In this document: positions 13,476 to 26,143 of the stretch, one piece after another | Position numbering within the stretch: the first letter of the stretch is position 1 | Layout of the letters: each line of letters starts with the position of its first letter | Assembly (NCBI RefSeq): GCF_021730395.1 | Contig: NC_069378.1 | Span: 41,429,001-41,493,000, forward strand | Origin: Mercenaria mercenaria | Taxonomy: Eukaryota > Mollusca > Bivalvia > Venerida > Veneridae | DNA length: 64,000 nt | Direction of reading: 5' to 3' | Notes under the pieces: generated by a model | Databases searched by the model: none | What the model was told of the DNA's origin: nothing | The model's input: the letters and a program-made list of their open reading frames with translations, nothing else | Position numbers and translations under genes: made by a program

Positions 13476-13773
13476 TCATTTTTATATTGGTCATATCACG
13501 GCATTTCCTATTTCCTATTTAAGTTTTGATAAAATATGTTTCTAGTCTTTCCCTTATCAAATTCAATATGTTATTATTCTTATTGTTCACTAATATTTTC
13601 TGTAATACTTATTTTACTATAGAATACTCTCATCTAACTAATGTACTCGAATGTAACTTGAATTACAAAAACGTTACTTCAAAGTATGTATTTATATTTA
13701 CAGCGTTTGAGTATCTGATAGCAAACAGTATCATCATCACCTGTAATTCGAAAATGATCGCAGTTTGTTTAAG

Positions 13774-13941
13774 AAATAATATATCTCATCCAGTGATTTG
13801 TCGTTGAATAAATCATTGCTTGGAGTTCAGATGCGAAGGAATTATATCACGAGGGCGTAGCCCGAGTGATATAATAATACGCATCTGAACGACAAGCAAT
13901 GATTTATTCAAGAGCAAATCACTAAATGAGATATATTATTT
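13774..13941. mobile_element. Palindromic MITE (~168 bp)
   Basis: AAATAATATATCTCATC... mirrors ...ATGAGATATATTATTT, and the arms continue inward ('agtgatttg', 'gaataaatcattgcttg', 'ttcagatgcg') to a centre at 'cgagggcgtagcccgag'. The whole element can fold into one hairpin. The short frame at 13526-13807 runs into it and is not a gene. Confidence 0.8.
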
Positions 13942-15231
13942 CGATTCTAACACGTTATAAAGGATTTTAAAGTACATCCTTGATGACATGCATTAAATAT
14001 TTGCCTGTTTTCAATCGGTTTCTTTTCCAGCGCGCCGCTATGCCGCTTGACGCCATGACGTAATAATTGTGACGTCAGAACAGTGATTTGTTGTATGATA
14101 ATTCACTGCTTTCTTCCTTCTTTGTTTAATAGGAAAATGAATCGGATCGTGTTAGAATTTTAAATTATCAAGTTTGCTTTAATCAAAACAGTTTAATACT
14201 AACCAAACAGGGCACGGCTTCAAACTTTTATTATATATTCTTGCATATTGTTTTTCTTCTTAAGGATAAAACTCAAAATAATATATGCAATTTAAAATGT
14301 ATATAAATACACGTGTTCTGCCTATCTTAATGAATTGTACAGCTAAGGCATTTTTTATGTTAAAACAAACCCGGTGACATACACATTTTTATTGATAGTT
14401 TCTAATTAGGTTTGGGAGGTATACAAATAAAAAACTTCTTCGCAGGATTTCAAGAAGAGTTCCATTATGTTAACTTGTTGCTGGAGCTTATTTGTCGTTA
14501 GTAACATAATGTTTTAACATAATTTAGTAATGAACATCATGTTGAAAGTTCGAATCTTGTAAGGTTCTTTCACTTTCGAAAAAGACTAGTTTTTCCCGGA
14601 AAACACGTGCAGTTTTGTTCATATTCTATCCATTCAAAGCAAGTAAACTGCATATTATACTTGGTCGAAATTGATCTTTGATGTTTCATTTTTGTTCTAA
14701 TCAATACAATTTACGAATTTTACATATAATAAATACTAGTGATAATATAAACCTTAAGATATGTAATTTTCATACATTATTCACCTTCTCAAAATCACTG
14801 AAACATAGAAAAGCTGTCTTACATTTAAGAATAATTTTCTATGAAATATAATATGAATGCTTTGTAGGTCGAGTTTTGATAATTTAAACATGAACTATAT
14901 GAGTATAATTTCCCAGTGGAACAATAGGCTTAACAAAATACGTGAACACTATGCACATCATTTTCATTCAATCAATAAATCCAAGAAAAGCAGCTGTTAC
15001 AATTACGGGCATGTGTCTATTATGTAATGATAAAATTATAACCGTTGCTATGAATGTACAACATGGGTATATGAATTAAGACAGAATATAACACTTGAAT
15101 CTTGTAATATAATTTTGAATTTGTAGGCTGTTGTACTTGAACGCAGCAGTTTTGTACATATCATTAAACAAATGAGACAAAAAAGAGCTGTAATCACTTT
15201 CACTTGATTTATGCTGGGTTTAGCTCAGGGT
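13942..15231. other. MITE-associated flank, then featureless AT-rich sequence
   Basis: 13942-14165 carries 'cgattctaacacg' and its near-inverse 'cgtgttagaat', plus CRE-like GACGTCA motifs, so the MITE may sit in a larger element. 14166-15231 shows nothing recognised. Confidence 0.4.
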
Positions 15232-15235
15232 TTAA

Positions 15236-16107
15236 AGGGAATTCCTATAGTTTTTATGCGCATCTTTCTGCGCAGCCGACACTTTCTATGGAAAACTGAA
15301 CTGAAGTCAACATTTGTTGAAACATGTTACAGACAATCTTAAATATGAGGAATTTTGAATGAAATAACATTTTTGATAAGTTACATCAGTAATCAAATGT
15401 TGATACTGGTTTATGTTGTATTGACAAGTATCATGCCTGACAGGTATCTTGCTATTTTTGTGGTTGTGTTTTCACATCGCATTTTAGTACAAAGACAGTG
15501 TTGTTCATATAATGTAAGATCATTGACTTAGTACTGATAAGACAATATCACCTTTCAGATTATTTAGTATTCAATTATAAAAAGAATTAAGAATTTTAAA
15601 ACAATTTTTTTAACTTTTAGCAGACATACATGTTATCAATTTGGCCAGGTTCGCGCCATTTCCGTCCGAACAGGTGTTGTATTCTAGCGGTCTTAACAAA
15701 AAATTTAGCCTGGTGACCCATACATTTTTAGCCATTTTTATGCTCACAATACAATTATCTATACACAAGAAGAAAAAGAAAAAATTCTATGAAAGAGTTT
15801 TTTCAAAATTTAAAAAAAATATTCTTCACTATGGGTATTTTTCATTGAAAAAAGTTCACAAAAGTAATTATGAAACATTTTTTTTTTTCATTTTACCCAT
15901 TATTGTAAAGATAGAATATTACAAATATGACTATGATATCAAATCAGTATATAATAAAATCTGTAAAAAGAAAAAACCGTATTGTGCTGCCTGGATGTAT
16001 ATTTTGGTTGGTATTTATAAAAAAGCAGAAAATTATGAAAAATTTTCCTATCATATATGTGAATTTGAAAAAATTCTATGAAAGGAAGAAAACTATAGGA
16101 ATTCTCT
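15236..16107. mobile_element. piggyBac-like non-autonomous element with TTAA target duplication
   Basis: The terminal inverted repeat AGGGAATTCCTATAGTTTT at 15236 matches, with one change, the inverse of the right end (...AAAACTATAGGAATTCTCT at 16107). Each end is flanked by TTAA (15232-15235 and 16108-16111), the piggyBac target site. The 872-bp interior is AT-rich with a 146-codon frame rich in K, Y and F that resembles no transposase. Confidence 0.75.
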
Positions 16108-16111
16108 TTAA

Positions 16112-16508
16112 GGTAGATACCAGCCACCAACTCGTCATAAAACTATTACGAAAGGTTCCAACGCATTGTGACACTAGGAACGAAAATAATGTTCTTCAAT
16201 AACATTGATAAAGGTATGTGATATAATATGTGTAGATAAATCTAAAACATATTTTTCAAAAAATATTTATAATTCGAATACATACGTCCATGTATTTTAA
16301 AGTTTAGCCTTGATTTTTAAGTAGATATCAACAATATGAATAAATAAGAATATCAGGTGAATCTTGCGTTTAAACTGCCAAGAACGAAAATTAGTTTCTA
16401 AAACTTAAAGAAAACCTAATGCAAACAATGAAATTGATACAAACCAACAGGACCCGTTTTAGTACCGACATATCACATCCAGCCGTCGGTGTTCAAATTT
16501 ATATGTCG
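16112..16508. other. No recognisable feature
   Basis: AT-rich spacer between two mobile elements; nothing recognised. Confidence 0.4.
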
Positions 16509-17176
16509 GGGGGGGGGGGGGGGGGGTGGACGTGTTTTGCATTTTGCTGCTTTTTAGGCGAGGAAAATGCTGTTTGCAGTTCAAAATGGCGTTATTTGTT
16601 TACTTTTTGACCTAACAGAGGACACATTTTGCAGTAGTGTGTTTATTATATACGAATTATATACGAATTTTCAAACGATAACACCCAGTCGGTGGCCATA
16701 TTATTCTTCACTCGGCTTTTGATCTTACATGTTTATCGTTGTTTGTTAAAAAGTTATTGAAGGTACAGTGCCAGTTTATAGTGACGAAAAAATCGTAGCC
16801 GTGCATGAAAATGTAATTCCTGTACAAAACGAACTCTTTACGGGTTGTAAGATTTTCATTATTAGAATAGTAGATTTACTCAGCACCCATCCATTATGAA
16901 CAAGTTTACATAAAGAGGCAGGCACTCCGGGGACCAAATTCATCCTCTTTCAGTACAGACACAAAGCGATCTGACTAGAGAGACAAAGTGGAGAAAGTCC
17001 CAGTAATAGAAAGACAGAAATCGTTTAGAAACAAGCATTTCTGGCTTACTGAACTTAGCTCTTTTTAATCATTAATGTGCTTAGTGTACAACATCAATAC
17101 ACACGTAGCACTATTTCATTGGAAGAACCAATGAACACCTCATACCTAGATGGTCTACTCTAAAGAGCATCTCATA

Positions 17177-17245
17177 AATGTCAAGTGCTTGACTGGTATT
17201 TGAACCCTGGACCTCTGGATTGAAAGTCAAGCGTGTCATAAATAT
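17177..17245 (-). repeat. tRNA-like fragment (SINE remnant)
   Basis: The reverse complement contains 'ctttcaatccagaggtcc' followed by a B-box-like GGGTTCAAATACC, as in the 3' half of a tRNA. No A box is seen, so it is a fragment and not a tRNA gene. Confidence 0.35.
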
Positions 17246-17517
17246 AATTTATTCCACCAACATATTTATTACCAGACCGGATTGTAACATAATAATTAAC
17301 GGACTTTTGCTGTAGATTATCAAAACGATGTAAGTTTCAAATTTACAAATCAATTTCATTAACTGTTTCCTTTTTAATTCTCAATTCCATGTATGTGTTT
17401 TCTTTATTAAATATATTTCCTTCCTTTTTCGAAGTATTTTCTTGGAGTAACTAAAGAAATCAAATGCGAGTCCATTGCATGATGTACAATTTTGACATTT
17501 CTTTAGAGAAGGTGCAT

Positions 17518-18720
17518 CCCAGTAGGCATTTGACGTCGGTTAGACGTCGTATAGACGTCGGACCCCGACGTCGGATTAACGTTGGATTTTGGTTGGATTT
17601 GCAAACCGTTTAGACGTCGGATCCCGACGTTGGCTAGACGTCGCAATCCGACCATTTTCCAACCAAACTCAAACCACTTTCCAACCAAAATCCGACCAAA
17701 TTTTCAACAGAATTTGCAATCAAACAAGTAATCAACACATTTATTTTATCATCTTTATTTCACATGATAGCGACAAAAGTCTAATATCATAAATTCAAAA
17801 AAGGTAATCCAGATAATTGAAACTTTCAAGTTTAGTCATGTCTGCATAATTCTTCAACTCCGCTAAAATTCCCATCTGAAATGTATAAAATTTGACAGTT
17901 TCATCATTTCATAAAATTTGAAAACTGATACAAGTATGCTAGAGCTATTACTTAAGAACATAATTGCTACGTGCAAAACAAACATGTTTATTTTAAATTC
18001 TAAAAGAAATCTCTATAGCCTCATAAAATGTAATGAAGTTTTAGGTTAAACGCAATAGATTTTTAAAGTAATAAACATAATGTATCAATCTTTGAAAGAA
18101 TACGTAACATTAAAAAGAATAACTATTAAACAAAGTACAATTTTTAAAAATCTGCTACTCACGTTGCGGATCCCTTTGTGTAAAGTATTTACAAACTTGC
18201 TTTATCTTATCCCACAAATATTAAATTACCGGAAGACTTGTGTAAACCGATGCAGGCTTATCTCGCGAAGGCATGACTAATAAACAACATGTGTAGAAGA
18301 TCCTTAGGTGAATTTAGAATAATTTATAGATCTACATGTGTATAGAATTCAATTTTTTCCTGAACAGTTTTAAATTGGTAAAAAAGAAATACGTTTCCGA
18401 AAATAGACAATCTCATGCGATTTTATAACATAATTAATGATAATGTTTGATGTGCAAATGAACTATTATTTATAAGCGCATGTTCAGGCATAACTATCTT
18501 TAAACTATAATAGCAAAATTACACCAGTTAATTTCATAAATGAAAACATTTAAACAGACTTTCTAACCAACCTAATTCCAACGTCTCCTAGACGCCTAAG
18601 TCTGACGTCTATTAGACGTCGTGGTTATGACGTTGGTTAGACGTTGGATTCAGGTCGCCGACGTCGCGACCAAAATCCAACGTCTAACCAACGTCGGTAC
18701 GACGTCAGGTGTTTACTGGG
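17518..18720. mobile_element. Non-autonomous DNA transposon with CCCAGTA ends and GACGTC subterminal repeats
   Basis: The left end CCCAGTAGGCATTTGACGTC is the near-inverse of the right end GACGTCAGGTGTTTACTGGG. Subterminal blocks (17532-17700 and 18590-18710) carry many GACGTC/AACGT and 'ttggttgga' motifs; the middle is AT-rich without a transposase. It is nested in the 4.1-kb element above. Confidence 0.7.
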
Positions 18721-19340
18721 ATTGTACCTTAGTCCTCAAAGTAATCTCGATGTGGTGAAAATTCTTTTTTAGTCTCCAGGTCAGTATGTCCTTGACCTTT
18801 GATGACTGAAAACAAAAACATACAGGATCCTTCCAAAGCGGTGCTCAGTCGAAATGTTCAAACTTTAAAGCTACACCAATTACACTTTGTTACTTACAGA
18901 CAATGTTGAAGGACGGACAGATAGACGGATAATAGCATTCCATTATACGTCCCGTTTTTTTTTTTTTCAAAACTGGCGTATAAAAATAAACAAATTATTT
19001 TAAGGTATATATAACTTATACATAAGTCTGTATATTTAGATACAGACTTATGCCCTATATAAAATAAATTAATATAGGGAGATATCCTTTAAAAAAAGTG
19101 TGGTAAAAGTTATGTCCTTGTACGCTGCACTTCATCTCAATGCCCTCTGTCATTGTATACTATCTGCGTAAATTCCCTACATCACTTGTACTGCCCTGGA
19201 CAGTTAAACTTACTTAAGAGACATAACTCAAAAAGAAGGGTAGAGTAATGGTTCGTGTGCGTCGCACATTTTCACTTGAACCAGTATTACGTGCAAATAA
19301 AGGAAGATGATTAAACAAATAAGGAGGATATAGTTATGTC

Positions 19341-19700
19341 ATGTTATTGAGCTGTCCGTAAGACAGCAAGCTCGACTTTTCTCAGTGCTTGACTCTGAAT
19401 TAGATCTTTGCCAGTAAAAACGTTATAAAACATAAACCAAAAAATATATATTTAAAAGGGGCATAACTGTAACAAAATTCAAATCAGAGTAATTTGAATT
19501 GTTTCTCCTGGTGTAGTAGTAAATTACTATTTTAAGTTTCAAGTCAAAAACTTTCATGGTATGAGAGATATTTGACTTTATCAAAAAAAAAAAAATAACA
19601 AAAAATCTAAGTTGAAAATGGGCATAACTGTGTCATAGAGATATTTCACTTTAAATAAAAAATATAAACAAAAAATTCGAAAAAGGGGCATAACTAAATT
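19341..19700. repeat. Dispersed 'gggcataactctgtc' repeat, copy 2
   Basis: Matches 11170-11495, with a partial tandem duplication of the 'ggggcataact' segment. It lies inside the 4.1-kb inverted-repeat element. Confidence 0.7.
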
Positions 19701-20013
19701 AAATCTTCCTCATCGAAATCAAATTTCCTTGATGGAAATTAGGAATACGTAATTGTCTTTTTAATTTTTTTCATATGGCACCTAGAAACATGACATACAA
19801 CGGCTGCAGATTGGTGTCATCAAAACTTTTCATATGTCTGCTTCCCCAGGCGACAGTAGTTAACTGATCTTCAATATCAGGAATTAAAAATGTACGAAAA
19901 GTCTAGAAAAATACATAATATTTTTGTCGCTTTCACTAGTATCGGTGAGAGTCACGTTAGATTTATTATTATCAAAGAACTATAAGATATTCATTTTTAT
20001 AGCTCTTTGGTAT

Positions 20014-20035
20014 TATATATATATATATATATATA

Positions 20036-20078
<43 letters not shown>
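20014..20078. repeat. (AT)n(CT)n compound microsatellite
   Basis: About 24 bases of AT followed by about 40 bases of CT. Confidence 0.95.
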
Positions 20079-20080
<2 letters not shown>

Positions 20081-20624
20081 TTTAAATATTTCTAATTGCC
20101 AATCTTTGTATTGGATTGAAAAACTTACAGAAGACCTCTCGGTAGAACAATCAAATAACAAAATTGTCGTGTATACAACATCAAACACCAAAATGTTGCT
20201 TGTACCAAAATATTTTTGCAATGGAAGGTTTTAGAAGTTGCAGATAAAAATCTTAAATTAGAGTATAAATTTATGTATATGTACAAATCAATAAACATCC
20301 CGTAAAGAGTTCGTTTTGTACAGGAATTACATTTTCATGCACGGCTACGATTTTTTCGTTACTATAAACTGGCACTGTACCTTCGATACCTTTTTAACAA
20401 ACAACGATAAACATGTAAGATCAAAAGCCGAGTGAAGATAAATTATACGGCCACCGACTGGGCGTTATCGTTTGAAAATTTGTATATAATAAACACACTA
20501 AACACTGCAAAATGTGTCCTCTGTTAGGTCAAAAAGTAAACAAATAACGCCATTTTGAACTGCAAACAGCATTTTCCTCGCCTAAAAAGCAGTAAAATGC
20601 AAAACACGTCCACCTCCCTGTATG

Positions 20625-21214
20625 TGACTGGTTGTATTCTGTGCGAGCGTGAGATATACAGTTTAACTACTACGTGCATACTTTAAGTTCTAAGTTTGAG
20701 GAGAGGTAATGTGCGATGAACCCTACCGGAACCAAACATGAACAAAATAGTTTTGAATAAATTGTACAACCTCATACTTTAAAACCAATGTAAAGATCAT
20801 GTGCCTTAAACACATAGTCTCCTTAGCGCTAAAAGTGAATACGTCCTTCTTTAAGCCAATGGAGTTATCCATTTTTTGCACTGAGGTGACGAAATGATGA
20901 CTGAAAACTTCCTCCTGTTTAAATTAAATTGTACAACACTCGGGTTACTTTTAGTCGATATAATGATTTGCTTTGTAATTTAAGCTCAGTCCTAAATAAA
21001 TATAAAAGCGGGTCAGCCCATTTTCATTTGTATGAAGGTCAAAAACTTGTGCAAAATAACATTCCCTACATGTTTTAAATCAGAGCTTTTTTATGGGATT
21101 TTAAACATTTATAAGACCTGAAGAGTTAACGCACGAAATGAGAATTCAAACATGGAAATATGCCATACAAGATGACGCTAAAGTTTACTAATGCTGAATA
21201 ATTAATACTTATTT
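20625..21214. other. No recognisable feature
   Basis: Nothing recognised between the inverted-repeat element and the SINE. Confidence 0.4.
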
Positions 21215-21216
21215 AT

Positions 21217-21480
21217 TTATTTTGTTGGGTTTAACGTCGCACCGACACAATTATACGTCATATGGCGATTTTCTAGCTTTCGATGGTGGGGGAAGACCGC
21301 AGGTGTCCCTCCGTGTATTATTTCATCCCGAACGGGCACCTGGATAGAACCACCGTCCTTCCGTAAGCCAGCTGGATGAATTCCTTACATGACGAATTCA
21401 AAGCCCCGAGTGAGGCTCGAACCCACATCGATGAGGTATGCTGAAGTCAGCGACCTTAACCACTCGGCCACGGAGGTCCC
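21217..21480 (-). repeat. tRNA-derived SINE, near full length
   Basis: The reverse complement starts 'cctccgtggccgagtggtta' (A-box-like head), has a B-box-like GGTTCGAGCC region, a body with 'ccagctggcttacggaagg', and ends 'gtgtcggtgcgacgttaaa'. It is the same family as the plus-strand copy at 56623-56890. Confidence 0.8.
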
Positions 21481-21483
21481 CGT

Positions 21484-23345
21484 TGAATAATCAAAGGGCA
21501 ATAAATCAGTCACTGTGAAAATCATCCAACCGAAACATGAAGATAATATGCGCATCTCCTCTTGTTAGTAAATCTTCCTAACCAGTGGTTGTTGAGAAAT
21601 ATTCCAGACAAGAATTGTACTATAGTATACTACTGTTGAATAATCAAAGGGCAAAAACTCAATAAAACATCACCTGATCGGAATACGAAGATAATATACG
21701 CATCTCTTCTTAATAGTGAAGCTTTCTATGAAGTTTTGGTAAATTCCAACCAGTGGTTCTTGAGAAATACTGCGGACAATAATTGTACTATTGTTTACTA
21801 TTGTCGAATAATCAATGGGCAATAACTGGGTGAAAAATTATCCAACCGGACACGAAGATAGTATGTGCATCTCCTCTTGATGGTAAAGCTTCCTAAGAAG
21901 TATGATGAGAAATATTCCAGACAGGCATTGTACTATAGTATACTACTCTTGAATAATCAAAGGGCAAAAACTCAATAAAACATCACCTGCTCTGAATACG
22001 AAGACAATATGCGCATCACTTCTTAATAGTGAAGTTTTCTATGAAGTATGGGTAAATTCCAAACAGTGGTTCCTGAGAAATACTCAGGACAAGAATTGTA
22101 CTATATTATACTATAATTGTTAAATAATCAAAAGTTAATAACTCAGTGGAAAATCATCTGACCAGAACATGAAGATAGCATGCGCATTTCCTTTTGATAG
22201 TGAAGCTTTCTATAAAGTTTCATTAAATTCCAACGATTGATTGCTGATAAATACTTCGGACAAGAATTGTACTGTAGTATACTACTGTTGAATAATCAAA
22301 GGGCAATAACTCTACGAAAAAATAATCCGACCGGAACACAAAGATGATATGCGCATCTACTCTTGATAGTAAAGCTTCCCATGAATTTAAGTATGGATTA
22401 CTTCCAACAAGTGGTTCCTGAGAAATACTCCGGACAAGAAGTGCATTGTATTATACTATAATTGTTAAATAATCAAAGGTTAATAACTCAATGGAAAATC
22501 ATCTGACAAGAACATGAAGATAACATGCGCATTTCCTTTTGACAGTGAAGCTTCCTATGAAGTTTCATTAAATTCAAACGACTGGTTGCTCAGAAATACT
22601 CCGGACAAGAATTGTACTATAGTATACTATTGTTGAATTATCAAACTTAATGAAAAATAATCCAACCAGAACACGATCTCCTCTGGCGAGTAAAGCTTAA
22701 AGAATTGTACTATAGTATACTACTGCTGAATAATCAAAGGGCAATAACTCTACGAAAAATAATCCGACCAGAACACGATCTCCTCTGGATAGTAAAGCTT
22801 CATACACGGTATTACTTATTCAAACCAATGGTTCCTGAGAAACACTACTCACAAGAATTGTACTACAGTATTGAATAATCAAAGGGCAATAATTCTACGA
22901 AAAATTAGTTGACCGGAACACGAAGATAATATGTACATTTCCTCTTGATAGTAAAGCTTCCTATGAAGTTTCGCTAAATTTCAACCAGTGGTTGCTGAGA
23001 AATACTCCGCACAAGCATTGTACTACAGTATTGAATAATCAAACGGCAATAATTCTACGAAAAATTAGTTGACCGGAACACGAAGATAATATGTACATTT
23101 CCTCTTGATAGTAAAGCTTCCTATGAAGTTTCGCTAAATTTCAACCAGTGGTTGCTGAGAAATACTCCGCACAAGCATTGTACTATAGTTCAGCTGTTGA
23201 ATAAGCAAAGGGCAATAACTATGTGTAAAAATCAACCAACCGGAACATGAAGATAATATGCACATCTCCTCTTGATAATAAAGCTTCCTATGAAGTTTCG
23301 CTAATTTCCAACTAGTGGTTGCTGTGAAATATCACACAAGAAATG
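21484..23345. repeat. Satellite-like tandem array, ~12 units of about 145-180 bp
   Basis: Each unit has 'gaataatcaaagggcaataa', 'aacacgaagataatatgcgc', 'agtaaagcttcctatgaag' and 'agaattgtactatagtat'. Unit starts recur near 21486, 21636, 21807, 21949, 22121, 22290, 22468, 22635, 22728, 22873, 23033 and 23192. The 22873 and 23033 units are nearly identical, a sign of recent local duplication. Confidence 0.85.
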
Positions 23346-24775
23346 CGGAGCGCTTTCGTGAGTAAGGATTTTAATTTACCCAAACAATACACAACGTTTT
23401 CACCTATTTAGAAATACAGTACGGAAACAAATTGAGGTTTTAGGTATGATGGTATTAAATGCCTCCGCTACTATTTTCTATATAAAATTAACAACTTACA
23501 ACATATTTTTATCAAGATTTCTAGCCTTTCACTTCCTGCGAGACTACCCTTGTCTTAAAGGTCTGTCTTTAGGCAATCAAAATATACCCAAAAATATGGG
23601 GTTGACCATAATGCAGTGAAACCAAGGTCACGTGACTGAGACACGTGATGAAAACGTTAATATTGCGTAGGTAGACATCAGGAAATACCTACTTTCACTT
23701 TCATTTTACAAGGCAGCTTCCAATCAACTTTTGAAGCATATAACGTAGCTTAAAATCATCTGCGGTCATTCCTTTTTACAATCAAGCATCAATAAAGCTT
23801 ATATCTGGCATGAAAATGGCCTTTACTAGGCGGGAAAATTGCACTATATATTGATATGGACTACATTCGAGTGGACCACGGAGGCATATCCGGCTAATTG
23901 CCCCCTTCATGCCATTAAATGAGGTCGCAGAAATTTAGCCGTGTGACGTACACGGTAACCATGAAAACGGCTACTGAAGCTGGTAATCGCGGAAACTCAA
24001 AAACTTTCCTTTGTCATATTTCAAAAGATAGTAGTATTAGAAGGTTGTTTCTTTTCATACTTTTATTAAGTCATGAATACCTATTGTTTGCAGTGATTAT
24101 ATTTAAAGTATGTTATTAAATTTCTTATTTGTCTTCAGCTCGTGCAATTTTAGTAATTAACATGTGCATTCAATTGTAAACCAAAAAGGTGCCCTTTTTA
24201 ACCAGAAAATATTGTTTAGATTTATTTACCACTATGGCTGATTTTGGCTTGAAAATGATATATGATACGCATGCAATTGAAATTCTAATACTTTGGATAC
24301 GTCAGTTTAATATCATTTGATATGCAGTAGATGACATGTCATATAGGTTCTTAATTCGCTTCCCTTTTCAGTGCTTATGGGCAATGAAGTTTATAAATAA
24401 ATCGTTAAATCTCGGCTTGGAATATTTAATGTATATTATTTGAAAAATAAAGTTCATTAAATAAATTGTTGGAAAACATGTGGATATATTGTTTTTTCGC
24501 TGACACTTCTTTTGTTAGCTGTCAGTATTGTATAGATACACTTAACATATGAAGCATGCATACTTTTTTTCTCTTTGATTTTGTGTTGTTGATTTTTGTT
24601 TACTATTACTTTTACGAAACCAAGTATTTTACATTTGATACTTCTATCACTTTAATAATTAATCATATAACCGGATTTCTCTCCATAATTCAGCGGTACC
24701 ATAATGGGAGTAAAGACTTCCAATGTGTGTAGAGCGGTTCTACCAAAGTGATGCTAATGTTGATGTACATATTTC
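23346..24775. other. No recognisable gene
   Basis: Contains two CACGTG hexamers near 23630-23650 and a poorly supported 66-codon frame at 23919-24119. No domain or splice evidence. Confidence 0.4.
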
Positions 24776-25378
24776 TATGGAGACCCGGTGCGCCATGTAA
24801 ATGCCAGTTGCTAAATATCAGATATCAATGCTTAATGCCAAGCACCTTATGCAAAATGATTTGAAAACGATATGGTGTGCCATGCTGATTGCCAAATGCT
24901 AAATGACAAATAGTTATTGCAAAATGCTATTTGCTATATGCTTAATGTCATATATTGCCTGTTTAATGGTAATTGTCAAACGATAAATGATAACTGATAA
25001 CTGCGAAATACGAAACAATAAATGCCAAATGCTTATTTACTAAGTACTTATTCAGATAAAGAGCTGAATATATCAGCGTATGAATGCATCCTTTAAATAG
25101 CCATTGGTCTTTGTTTCGTAACTTTATCTGTAATCTCATAACTTTTAGAACAAGTTATTGCTTCTTCAAAGCAGACTGATAGAACTTTATAATTATGTTT
25201 TCACGTGATTAAAAGTAAGTCATTAGTTAAAGGGATACATATCATTAACTCATAAACTTTTTATGTTTAAGCGTTTAACGATTAGCATTTATCATTTGGC
25301 AATAAGTATCGGCTATTTGACATTTAGCATTTGGCATTTAGCATAAAGGATATGGCATATGGCATTTGATAGGTATGG
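24776..25378. mobile_element. Foldback element with short-motif arms, copy A
   Basis: The left arm repeats 'aaatgccaaatgcta'-type heptamers; the right arm (25270-25372) carries the inverse ('agcatttggcatttagcat'). The centre 'gctgaatatatcag...' is shared with copy B at 27790-28235. Both copies carry 'aggccgatgcgc'-type ends. Confidence 0.65.
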
Positions 25379-25559
25379 AAGGCCGATGCGCCATGCTTAT
25401 TGCCAAATGCTAAATGACAAGTATTTAATACTAATAAATGCCAATTACTTAATGCTAAACTTCAAATACTTAATGCTAAATGCCAATTAGTTAATGCAAA
25501 ATGTCAATACATTATATAAAATGCAACATACCAAATGCAATATGCCCATGGAAGGCCAA
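25379..25559. repeat. Isolated heptamer-repeat arm
   Basis: Begins at an intact 'ggaaggccgatgcgccatg' (about 25377) and repeats 'aatgccaattacttaatgcta' to another 'ggaaggccaatgcgtcatg' at about 25549. It looks like an extra left arm of the foldback family without its own centre. Confidence 0.55.
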
Positions 25560-26143
25560 TGCGTCATGCTAGCTGCAAAATTTAGCTATTAGGCATTTTT
25601 AGTCTATCCCGAAAACGAGTTGTATACCGGATTAAGGACGTATTTACCTGTTAACCTGTATAAGGGGACATCTCAAAATATTCAAGTGATATAACATGGT
25701 GTAAATGTAGCATTAACGCCACGACCTTATTCATTTATTTCATAACAATCTGTTGGTTAATATCTTATTCTCGATATGTCATCGCTTAGCTTTTAAACGT
25801 TTTAGAGTGAAGTTGTACACGTATATGAATTTTCCGAGCATTTGAGTAATGTTAGATATCAACAGGAAGTTGTTTTGAATTCAGACTCTTGTAACCATGT
25901 TTTAAACGACAATAAATGTAAAAATGTAATATAAATGTAAAATAATGGATACACGTTGAATAAATAGATAAACTATAGAATTTTAGGCGTTAAGTTATAT
26001 AGCTCCAACCCATGCTAAATATTTCGTATCATGCACCGACCGTATATCATTTCCGTATTCACACATAAGGAAAGTGGAATCACTGTATCACTGTGTATCA
26101 CGGTATTTTCTGCTACCATTCTTTTTGTATGGTGTTAAAGTTT
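25560..26143. other. No recognisable feature
   Basis: AT-rich sequence between foldback elements; nothing recognised. Confidence 0.4.

Larger units (their letters stand above)
16509..20622. mobile_element. 4.1-kb element with ~320-bp terminal inverted repeats
   Basis: The left arm (16525-16844) is the inverse of the right arm (20299-20614) over ~320 bp with few differences, for example 'gcagttcaaaatggcg' against its complement near 20560. The left end has become a ~19-base G tract. The interior has no transposase-like frame; it carries a nested 1.2-kb element (17518-18720), a tRNA-like fragment, a dispersed repeat and an (AT)n(CT)n tract. Clear target duplications were not found. It could be a foldback transposon, or two opposed insertions of one repeat. 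Confidence 0.6.

Noticed and set aside
15641-16081. 146-codon frame in the TTAA-flanked element
   Set aside because: Low-complexity K/F/Y-rich translation of AT-rich DNA; no transposase motif.
19997-20234. Overlapping frames through the microsatellite
   Set aside because: RERERE/SLSLSL and IYIYIY runs come from (CT)n and (AT)n.
16509-20622. TATGT as target duplication of the 4.1-kb element
   Set aside because: Flanks match only weakly and the left end has eroded into poly-G.
21484-23345. CRISPR-like regular repeat array
   Set aside because: Units are 145-180 bp with no constant short repeat and unique spacers; eukaryotic satellite.
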